56,083 nucleotides of DNA from Planctomycetota bacterium. Its GTDB lineage: Bacteria > Planctomycetota > UBA1135 > GCA-002748355. The notes below the pieces were generated by a model, which made no database searches, was not told where the DNA came from, and worked only from the letters and a program-made list of their open reading frames with translations. The position numbers and the translations under genes are program-made. The stretch is from assembly GCA_011321845.1 (NCBI GenBank), contig DROQ01000067.1:1-56083 (forward strand). The letters run 5' to 3'. Positions 17,935 through 24,498 of the stretch are shown one piece after another. The first letter of the stretch is position 1, and each line of letters begins with the position of its first letter.

Positions 17935-18774
17935 ATGAGAAAAACAGCTGTGATCCTTGCCCTCTTCGCCCTGGCCTCTTCGACCCTTCCAGGGGTTTGC
18001 GCCCAGAAACCAGCCAAAGGAAAGAAACTGACCTTTCCCAATCGGCCCCGTTTTCCCAAACTTCCCTACCTCGATACCAAGGCCTTCGAAGCCCTGAAGA
18101 ACCGGGCCATCGTGATCGATGCCCGCAACGCCATCGAGTATGAAGTGATCCACATCCAGGGAGCCATCAACCTCCCCGTGGAAAAAATGAAAAAGAAGAC
18201 CCTCCAAAAGATCCGGGAGAAGAACGGAACCCGGCCCATTGTCTTCTATTGCAACGGGACCACCTGCCAGAAGAGTTACAAGGCCGGAGAAAAGGCACGG
18301 ATCTGGGGCTGGAAAAACTTCTACGTCTACGATTCCGGAATCTTCCACTGGACCCAGATCCACCCTGAGACAGTTCTCTTTTTCCACAAACCCGTGGACA
18401 AAAAGGCTCTCGCAAAAATTGGAGACAAAGCAGGACTGGAAAGAGTGAGCCTCAGCCCCAAAGCCTTCGCGAAAAAAGCCTTCAGTGGCCAGGGTTACAA
18501 GGTTTTCGATCTAAGGGACCGAAAGGAACGCTCGGAATACCCCCTCCGTCTTCCCCGAGTCGCCAAGCTCAACATGGACAAATTCGTCCATGCCCTGAAG
18601 GAAAACCGGATCCGGAAAAACAAACTCCTGATCTTCGACACCTCCGGAAAGCAGGTGAAGTGGCTCAAGTACTATCTGGATCAACATGGAGTCAAGGACT
18701 ATTGGCTCTTGAAGGGGGGCGTCCTCGCATGGAAGAAGGCCGGCCTCGATGCCAGGGGCAAGCCCGCCAAGTAA
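17935..18774 (+). CDS. Exported two-domain rhodanese-like protein
   Basis: A 279-residue protein with a signal peptide (cleavage likely after VCA, residue 23) and two rhodanese folds. Domain 1 (about 45-150) has IVIDARNAIEYEVIHIQGAI and an active-site loop YCNGTTCQKSY, where Cys106 is the expected persulfide-forming residue and Cys111 a second Cys. Domain 2 (about 165-275) has VFDLRDRKERSEYP but FDTSGKQ at the catalytic position, so it lacks the Cys and is presumably inactive. It should move sulfane sulfur, or act as a thiol-based binding protein, outside the cytoplasm. It follows the CZB chemoreceptor by 54 bases on the same strand and shares its lower GC content, so the two were probably acquired or evolved together. 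The partner is unknown. Confidence 0.88.
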   Translation: MRKTAVILALFALASSTLPGVCAQKPAKGKKLTFPNRPRFPKLPYLDTKAFEALKNRAIVIDARNAIEYEVIHIQGAINLPVEKMKKKTLQKIREKNGTRPIVFYCNGTTCQKSYKAGEKARIWGWKNFYVYDSGIFHWTQIHPETVLFFHKPVDKKALAKIGDKAGLERVSLSPKAFAKKAFSGQGYKVFDLRDRKERSEYPLRLPRVAKLNMDKFVHALKENRIRKNKLLIFDTSGKQVKWLKYYLDQHGVKDYWLLKGGVLAWKKAGLDARGKPAK

Positions 18775-18788
18775 AACCCATGACCGGG

Positions 18789-18804
18789 GGAGCCTCAGGG
18801 CTCC
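18789..18804. terminator. Possible bidirectional hairpin between convergent genes
   Basis: GGAGCC-TCAG-GGCTCC forms a six-pair GC stem at the convergent 3' ends of the rhodanese gene and the small membrane protein gene, overlapping the last codons of the latter. No T-tract follows on either strand, so termination by this hairpin alone is uncertain. Confidence 0.35.
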
Positions 18805-19175
18805 TCCGGAGCAAACCTCCGGATCGTGGCCTTGATCACGAATACGGACACAAAGGTCAGCATCGCCACCCCCCGCCCTACAGCCTCGGGAGGAAGAGCA
18901 AGCCCTCCTTTCCACCACGCGACAAAGGCGACGAAGGCACCATAACCCAAGACATGCCGCAGACTGTCCATCCCTTCCCGTTCGACCTTGGAAAGGATGT
19001 GGACCCCCTCGGCACAAAGATCTCCAATGACGTAGCCCAGGAGGACCCATGAAAACAACTCGTTTCGCCCCGCCTTCCAGAGGAAGAAGAGGTAGGCAAG
19101 ATTCCTTCCGATCAAGCCGGCCAGTTCGATCCTCCGGTGGATCCTGGTGATGAGCAGTTCGGGTTTGGGGTCCAT
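18795..19175 (-). CDS. Small four-helix membrane protein of unknown function
   Basis: A 126-residue protein with about four hydrophobic segments, among them LIGRNLAYLFFLWK, SWVLLGYVIGDLCAEG, YGAFVAFVAWWKGGLAL and VAMLTFVSVFVIKATI. I do not recognise the family. The ATG at 19175 is preceded by AAGGGGGAAC, a fair Shine-Dalgarno sequence. The frame is open for another 96 codons upstream, but that extension is not protein-like and overlaps the aceE start. It is divergent from aceE and convergent with the rhodanese gene. Confidence 0.65.
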   Translation of the reverse strand: MDPKPELLITRIHRRIELAGLIGRNLAYLFFLWKAGRNELFSWVLLGYVIGDLCAEGVHILSKVEREGMDSLRHVLGYGAFVAFVAWWKGGLALPPEAVGRGVAMLTFVSVFVIKATIRRFAPEEP

Positions 19176-19320
19176 GTTCCCCCTTATCGGCAGAAAGAAG
19201 AAGGGCAGTTCAATTTCCACCCACCCCCACAAAGTTTGGAAGCCCCTTGGCTTGGAGAGTTGAAAATCATTCCCAAGGCGCGAGGATTCAGCCCTGCATC
19301 CCCCAGGAAAAGGAAGAAGC

Positions 19321-21987
19321 GTGAAACAAACAAGAGACAGTGACCCCATCGAAACCAGGGAATGGATCCAATCCTTCGATGAAGTCGTCCAGGTCCGGGG
19401 GAGACAGAGAGGTTCCTTCCTCCTCTCCGCCCTCCTGGAGGAAGGGAGAAAGCTCCAAGCCATCCCCGACGGCCCCCTTTACACCGATTATGTGAACACC
19501 ATCCCGGTGGACGAGGAACCCCCCTATCCAGGGGACGAAGACCTGGAGGTCCGCCTGCGCCGCATCATCCGCTGGAACGCCATGGTCATGGTGCACCGGG
19601 CCAACACCCGCTTCGAGGGGCTGGGGGGGCACCTCTCCTCCTACGCCTCCGCGGCCCTCCTATACGAGGTGGGGTTCAACCACTTTTTCCGGGGGAGGGG
19701 CGAGGACAGGAGCGGCGACCAGATTTACTTCCAGGGCCATGCGGCACCCGGCATCTATGCCCGCTCCTTCCTCGAGGGATACCTCAGCGAGGAACGCCTG
19801 GATCACTTCCGAAGAGAAGCTCCCCCCAAGCTCGGTCTCAGTTCCTATCCCCATCCCAGGCTCATGCCCGATTATTGGGAGTTTCCCACCGTCTCCATGG
19901 GCCTGGGACCCATCTCCGCCATCTACCAGGCCCGCTTCAACCGCTACCTCCATGCCCGGGGGCTCGCCGACACCTCCAACTCCAGGGTTTGGGCCTTTCT
20001 CGGAGACGGGGAGACCGACGAGCCGGAATCCCTGGGGGCGATCTCCGTCGCCGGCCGCGAAGGACTCGACAACCTGGTTTTCGTGGTCAACTGCAACCTC
20101 CAGCGACTCGACGGTCCCGTGCGGGGGAACGGTAAGATCGTTCAGGAGCTGGAAGCCGTCTTCCGGGGTGTCGGTTGGAATGTCATCAAGGTCCTCTGGG
20201 GAAGGGGATGGGATCCTTTGCTCGCCCGGGACGAAAAAGGAGCACTCCGTCGCGTCTTCAATGAACTCAAGGATGGTCATTGGCAAAAATTCGCGACCCT
20301 GTCGGGGGCCGAAATCCGCAAGGAACTCTTCGGCCTGGACCCAGACCTCGCAGCCTTGGTCTCGGACCTCTCGGACAAGGATCTCGAACAACTTCGTCGA
20401 GGAGGCCATGACAGTCATAAACTCTTCGCCGCCTACCAGAAAGCTTGCACCCCCAACGGCGCCCCCACCGTCATCCTGGCCCACACCGTCAAGGGCTGGT
20501 CCCTGGGAGATGGATTCGAAGCCAAGAACGTCACCCATTCGATGAAAAAGATGAAGCTCAAAGAGCTGAAACTCTTCCGGGACCGACTCCAGCTCCCCAT
20601 TCCGGACAGCCAGCTCGACCACCCGCCCTTTTACCATCCCGGAGAACAATCTCCCGAAATCCAGTACCTCAAAGAGCGCCGGGCGGCTCTGGGGGGGAGA
20701 GTCCCTTCCCGGAACAAGACCATCGTCCACAAACCAAGCCTTCCTCCTAAGGAACTCTATGAAGAGTTCTTCGAGGGCACGACCTCGGGAGACGGAGTCT
20801 CCACCACCATCGCCTTTGTGCGCCTCCTCATGAAACTCGTCCGTGACAAGAAGCTCGGAAAATACATCGTCCCCATCATCCCGGACGAAGCCCGCACCTT
20901 CGGTATGGATCCCTTCTTTCGGATGGTGGGGATCTACGCCACCCACGGCCAGCTCTATGAACCGGTGGACGCGGGATTGCTGCTCTATTACCGGGAAGCT
21001 GCGGATGGGCAGGTTCTCGAGGAGGGGATCACCGAGGCCGGTGCCATGGCCTCATTCACGGCCGCGGGGACCGCCTACGCCACCCACGGAGTGCAGACCG
21101 TTCCCTTCTACACCTTCTACTCCATGTTCGGTTTCCAGAGAACGGGGGACCAGGCATGGGCCTTTGGGGACCTCAGGGGAAGGGGCTTTTTGTTGGGAGC
21201 TACGGCGGGACGCACCACTCTCGCGGGAGAAGGGCTGCAGCACTGCGACGGGCACAGCCATGTCCTCGCCTCCACAGTCCCCAACATCCAGGCCTACGAT
21301 CCCGCCTTTGCCTATGAGATCGCCCTCATCATCCGAGACGGATTGCGGCGCATGGTGGAGGAAGAGGAGGACATCTACTACTACATTACCCTGCAAAACG
21401 AGAACTATCCCATGCCCAAGATGCCCCATGGAGTCGAAGAGGGGATCCTGAAGGGAATGTATCGGTACCGAGTGGCGAACAAGAAACGAAAGGTCCACGT
21501 CCAACTCTTTGGTTCGGGGGCGATCATGAACGAGGTCCGTAGGGCTGCTGGAATCCTCGAGCGGGAGTTCGGGATCAGCTCCGATTTGTGGAGTGTGACA
21601 AGCTACCAGAACCTTCGCAGGGACGCGCTGGCCTGTGAGCATTGGAACCGGTTCCATCCAGGGGAGGCCCGGAGGCTGCCTTATATCTCCAAGGTGTTGG
21701 GAGGAGTGGAAGGACCGTTTATCGCGGCGACGGATTTTATGCGAATGGTGCCCGAGATGGTGGGTCGGTGGATCCCCGGGCATTTTCAGGTCTTGGGGAC
21801 AGATGGTTTCGGGCTCAGCGATACGCGGGAGGACCTGCGGCGGCATTTCGAGGTGGACGCGGAGAACATCGTACTGGCGAGCTTGGAGGCCTTGGTGCAG
21901 GAGGGAAAGGTTTCCGCGAAGCGGATCCCGGAAGCAATGGAGTTGCTGGGAATCGATGCCGATAAGATCGATCCCTTGGAGGTCTAG
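19321..21987 (+). CDS. aceE: Pyruvate dehydrogenase E1 component, homodimeric (AceE type)
   Basis: AceE decarboxylates pyruvate with thiamine diphosphate and passes the acetyl group to the lipoyl E2. At 888 residues it matches the homodimeric family. Clear signatures: TRFEGLGGHLSSYASAALLY (96-115), YFQGHAAPGIYARSFLEG, and the ThDP/Mg site WAFLGDGETDEPESLGAISV (224-243) ending in NCNLQRLDG (258-265). Further on are YAAHGxxY-like segments and the C-terminal DGFGLSDTREDLRRHFEVD. The GTG start follows CAGGAAAAGGAAGAAGC, a good Shine-Dalgarno sequence. Genes for E2 and E3 are not in the window, so aceE stands alone here. The last 500 bases of the gene are G-rich on the coding strand, whereas the rest is C-rich. 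Immediately after its stop begins the hairpin array. Confidence 0.96.
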   Translation: MKQTRDSDPIETREWIQSFDEVVQVRGRQRGSFLLSALLEEGRKLQAIPDGPLYTDYVNTIPVDEEPPYPGDEDLEVRLRRIIRWNAMVMVHRANTRFEGLGGHLSSYASAALLYEVGFNHFFRGRGEDRSGDQIYFQGHAAPGIYARSFLEGYLSEERLDHFRREAPPKLGLSSYPHPRLMPDYWEFPTVSMGLGPISAIYQARFNRYLHARGLADTSNSRVWAFLGDGETDEPESLGAISVAGREGLDNLVFVVNCNLQRLDGPVRGNGKIVQELEAVFRGVGWNVIKVLWGRGWDPLLARDEKGALRRVFNELKDGHWQKFATLSGAEIRKELFGLDPDLAALVSDLSDKDLEQLRRGGHDSHKLFAAYQKACTPNGAPTVILAHTVKGWSLGDGFEAKNVTHSMKKMKLKELKLFRDRLQLPIPDSQLDHPPFYHPGEQSPEIQYLKERRAALGGRVPSRNKTIVHKPSLPPKELYEEFFEGTTSGDGVSTTIAFVRLLMKLVRDKKLGKYIVPIIPDEARTFGMDPFFRMVGIYATHGQLYEPVDAGLLLYYREAADGQVLEEGITEAGAMASFTAAGTAYATHGVQTVPFYTFYSMFGFQRTGDQAWAFGDLRGRGFLLGATAGRTTLAGEGLQHCDGHSHVLASTVPNIQAYDPAFAYEIALIIRDGLRRMVEEEEDIYYYITLQNENYPMPKMPHGVEEGILKGMYRYRVANKKRKVHVQLFGSGAIMNEVRRAAGILEREFGISSDLWSVTSYQNLRRDALACEHWNRFHPGEARRLPYISKVLGGVEGPFIAATDFMRMVPEMVGRWIPGHFQVLGTDGFGLSDTREDLRRHFEVDAENIVLASLEALVQEGKVSAKRIPEAMELLGIDADKIDPLEV

Positions 21988-22350
21988 TAGGAAACGCCTC
22001 CCGGCGTTTCAGTAGGAAACGCCTCCCGGCGTTTCAGGTAGGAAACGCCTCCTGGCGTTTCAGTAGGAAACGCCTCCTGGCGTTTCAGGAGGAAACGCCT
22101 CCTGGCGTTTCAGGAGGGAACGCATCCTGGCGTTTCAGGAGGAAACGCATCCTGGCGTTTCAGGAGGAAACGCATCCTGGCGTTTCAGGAGGAGGGAGCA
22201 GTGTTTCTGCTTCCCAAGAAACACCTGGAGGTGTTTCCTACGCAAAACGTCTGGAGACGTTTTCTACCGAAACACCTGGAGGTGTTTCCTACATAAAACG
22301 TCTGGAGACGTTTTCTACTGCGTTTCCTACTGCGGTTCCTACTGCGGTTC
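21988..22350. repeat. Array of twelve REP-like 20-base palindromes in two orientations
   Basis: The whole gap between the convergent aceE and aminotransferase genes is filled by hairpins of 8-base arms and 4-base loops. Eight lie next to aceE, every 25-26 bases: GAAACGCCTCCCGGCGTTTC at 21991 and 22016, the TCCT-loop form at 22042, 22067 and 22092, and copies with a mismatch or G-A change at 22117, 22142 and 22167. Four lie next to the aminotransferase: GAAACACCTGGAGGTGTTTC at 22218 and 22269 alternate with AAAACGTCTGGAGACGTTTT at 22244 and 22295. The first group is preceded by GTAG (later AGGAG). The second is followed by CTA(C), i.e. GTA(G) on the other strand, so the groups face each other. 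A short imperfect GGGAGCAG hairpin lies at the junction, and degenerate CCTACTGCGGTT units end the array. This is the layout of REP/BIME elements. Confidence 0.9.
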
Positions 22351-22358
22351 GGTGGGGT

Positions 22359-23600
22359 TTACAAGGATTCGGCGAAAAGGGAAGCAGCGAGGTCGGCCTC
22401 CTTTTCGGTGAGGACCAGGGCCGGGGAGAAGCGGACGGAGCTGGGTCCGCAGCCGAGGATGAGCATGCCCTTCTCGAAGGCCCGATGCACAATCTCGTTG
22501 CGCATCTTCCCGCTCTCGGTTTCCACCGCGATCATCAGGCCGCGTCCACGAACCTCGACAATCCCAGGCTTGTCCCGGCACACCTCCTCAAGGCGGGTTT
22601 TGAGATAGGCCCCCACCTTTCTCGCGTTCTCGATGAGGCCACCCTCCAATAAGTCCAAAGTGGCTAGGGCCGCCCTGCATGCAACAGGATTGCCTCCGAA
22701 GGTGGATGCGTGCGAACCGGGAACCCAGTCCATCAGCTCCGCCCTGGCGATCATGGCACCCAAAGGCATCCCAGAGGCGATCCCCTTGGCGGAGGTCACC
22801 AGATCCGGAACGATTCCATCGTGCTCATAGGCAAAGAGTTTGCCGGTCCGTCCCATCCCAGCTTGGACCTCGTCGCAAACCATCATGGCCCCCGTCCGAT
22901 CGCAGAGTTCGCGGATCGCGGGCAAGAAGCCGGGGTCGGGGATGCGGTAGCCCCCCTCTCCCTGGATGGCTTCGACGAAGACCGCAGCCAGTTCGGAGGC
23001 GGGGAGCTGATGCGAAAGGAGCGCATGGATGGCGTCCATGTCCCCGTAGGGCACGTGGAAGACCCCCGGAACCATGGGGAAGAAATGTTCCTTCTGCACA
23101 GGTTTGCTCGCGCAGAGGGAGAGGGCCCCCATGGTCCTCCCGTGAAAAGCCCCCTGGAAGGCAATCACACATTGGCGCTTGGTATGCCAGCGGGCCAGTT
23201 TGAAGGCGCTCTCCACGGCCTCGGCCCCCGAGTTCCCGAAGAAAACCTTTTTATCCCCCCCTGGACTCAGGTCGGAGAGTCTCTTGGCCAGGTCCGCCTG
23301 AGGCTGATAATAAAAATCGGTCCCAGAGAGATGGATCAGTTTGGCGGCCTGGTCCTCAATCGCGGCCACGACCTTGGGATGACAATGCCCCGTGGCGGTT
23401 ACCGCGATCCCCGCCGCCATATCCAAAAAGACGTTCCCGTCGATGTCTTCCACCCATACTCCACGACCCCGCTCGGCCACCAGGGGATAGTCCCTGGTGT
23501 AGGAAGGGGAGACGTATTTCGCGTCCCGGTCCAGGATCTCCTTGGCTTTGGGGCCCGGGAGGGGACCCTTGAGGATGGGGGCGTCGTAATGATTCTCCAT
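22359..23600 (-). CDS. Class III PLP aminotransferase (acetylornithine/GABA type)
   Basis: A 413-residue fold-type I, class III aminotransferase. Signatures: DIDGNVFLDMAAGIAVTATG (52-71), FFGNSGAEAVESAFKLAR (120-137), the Asp-containing CDEVQAGMGRTGKLFA (242-257, Asp243) and the PLP lysine in TSAKGIASGMPLGAM (Lys272). The group includes acetylornithine, ornithine and 4-aminobutyrate aminotransferases. The DEVQAGMGRTG loop and the HLSGTDFYYQPQ segment look closest to acetylornithine/GABA-like enzymes of broad specificity, but I cannot fix the substrate. The ATG follows CAGGAGAGTCTGAAT, a good Shine-Dalgarno sequence. It is divergent from rnpA and its 3' end abuts the hairpin array. Confidence 0.92.
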   Translation of the reverse strand: MENHYDAPILKGPLPGPKAKEILDRDAKYVSPSYTRDYPLVAERGRGVWVEDIDGNVFLDMAAGIAVTATGHCHPKVVAAIEDQAAKLIHLSGTDFYYQPQADLAKRLSDLSPGGDKKVFFGNSGAEAVESAFKLARWHTKRQCVIAFQGAFHGRTMGALSLCASKPVQKEHFFPMVPGVFHVPYGDMDAIHALLSHQLPASELAAVFVEAIQGEGGYRIPDPGFLPAIRELCDRTGAMMVCDEVQAGMGRTGKLFAYEHDGIVPDLVTSAKGIASGMPLGAMIARAELMDWVPGSHASTFGGNPVACRAALATLDLLEGGLIENARKVGAYLKTRLEEVCRDKPGIVEVRGRGLMIAVETESGKMRNEIVHRAFEKGMLILGCGPSSVRFSPALVLTEKEADLAASLFAESL

Positions 23601-23648
23601 ATTCAGACTCTCCTGCTGGTGAAGGACTCGGGTAGAATAAAGCCCAAG

Positions 23649-24101
23649 ATGAATGCTCCAAGAGGATTCCGATTCCTGCGACAGCATCACCTGCGAAAAG
23701 GTTTTGAGTTCCAAAGGGTCTACCGCTTTGCCGGGCGGGCCCGCGGGAAACACCTCCAGGTCCTCGCCATGCCCAACCGGCTCCCCCACGCCCGCCTGGG
23801 TCTGTCGGTGAGCAAAAAAAACGGGAAGGCCGTCCGCCGCAACAAGATCAAGCGGATGATTCGCGAGTCCTTTCGTCTTCTGCGATGGGAGATCGAAGCC
23901 CGCGCAGGCAGTGTGGACCTCATCGTCATCCCCACGCATCCCGAGGGTAAGTATCCCCTGGACGAGTTGATGGCGGAATTTCCCCTCCTGGCCGAAAAGG
24001 CCGTTCAAAAAGCCAAGCGCCCCCCCCGGCGCCGCTCCCCGAGATCGGGTTCCTCCCGTCGAAAGCGAAGCCGGAAGAAGGGAGCCCCGAACACCCCATG
24101 A
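23649..24101 (+). CDS. rnpA: Ribonuclease P protein component
   Basis: RnpA is the protein subunit that helps the RNase P RNA process pre-tRNA 5' ends. The 150-residue product contains LRKGFEFQRVYRFAGRARGK, the strand ARLGLSVSKKNGKAV and the diagnostic RNKIKRMIRESFRLLR helix, then a basic Arg/Lys/Ser tail that is longer than usual. A TAGAAT box (23633-23638) ends ten bases before the ATG, so the leader would be very short, but I find no good -35 for it. rpmH, which normally precedes rnpA, is absent: the upstream neighbour is a divergent aminotransferase. The stop overlaps the yidD start by four bases. Confidence 0.93.
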   Translation: MNAPRGFRFLRQHHLRKGFEFQRVYRFAGRARGKHLQVLAMPNRLPHARLGLSVSKKNGKAVRRNKIKRMIRESFRLLRWEIEARAGSVDLIVIPTHPEGKYPLDELMAEFPLLAEKAVQKAKRPPRRRSPRSGSSRRKRSRKKGAPNTP

Positions 24102-24394
24102 TCCATCGACTCCAAACCCTGACAAGCGGCCTTCTCCGTCTTCCCATCCATCTCTACCGGTGGCTGGTTTCTCCCTGGAAACCCAGAACCTGCCGTTTTC
24201 ATCCCACCTGCAGCCAGTACGCTCTCCAAGCCCTAAAGACCCATGGCCCCCTCAAGGGCCTCCTGCTGACAAGCTGGCGCATCCTTCGCTGCCAGCCCTT
24301 CGCCGCAGGCGGCCACGACCCTGTCCCCCCCAAGCTTTCCAAGGAGAATCCATCCCTCCCTCGCAAAGCTCGCGAAGAAAAAGGCAAGGCCTAG
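24098..24394 (+). CDS. yidD: Membrane protein insertion efficiency factor YidD
   Basis: YidD is a small membrane-associated protein that aids YidC-dependent insertion. The 98-residue product has the complete signature: YRWLVSPWKPRTCRFHPTCS, QYALQALKTHGPLKG, then WRILRCQPFAAGGHDPVP. The start overlaps the rnpA stop (ATGA), the standard coupling. yidC, expected next, is missing: a short repeat tract and a convergent gene follow instead. Confidence 0.94.
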   Translation: MIHRLQTLTSGLLRLPIHLYRWLVSPWKPRTCRFHPTCSQYALQALKTHGPLKGLLLTSWRILRCQPFAAGGHDPVPPKLSKENPSLPRKAREEKGKA

Positions 24395-24411
24395 CCCTCC
24401 AGCCCCGAAAA

Positions 24412-24488
24412 GCAAGCCCCCTAAACCAGCCTCCCTGCAACAAGCCCCCTTAAAGCAAGCCTCCTCAAAGGAGGCCCCCTCAAAGCAA
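24412..24488. repeat. Five imperfect 15-base tandem repeats after yidD
   Basis: About five units close to CAAGCCCCCTNAAAG run through the 104-base gap between the convergent yidD and PpiD-like genes. The third and fourth units include CAAGCCTCCTCAAAG. There is no coding function that I can see. They may act as a 3' spacer, or be a recent slippage expansion. Confidence 0.65.
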
Positions 24489-24498
24489 ACAGAGCCTT

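Noticed and set aside
19235-19320. Sigma70 promoter ahead of aceE
   Set aside because: TTGG-type -35 sequences occur, but no -10-like hexamer lies 16-18 bases downstream.
21988-22350. CRISPR array
   Set aside because: Units are palindromic and nearly contiguous, with 5-6 base gaps and no unique spacers of 25-40 bases. No cas genes are present.
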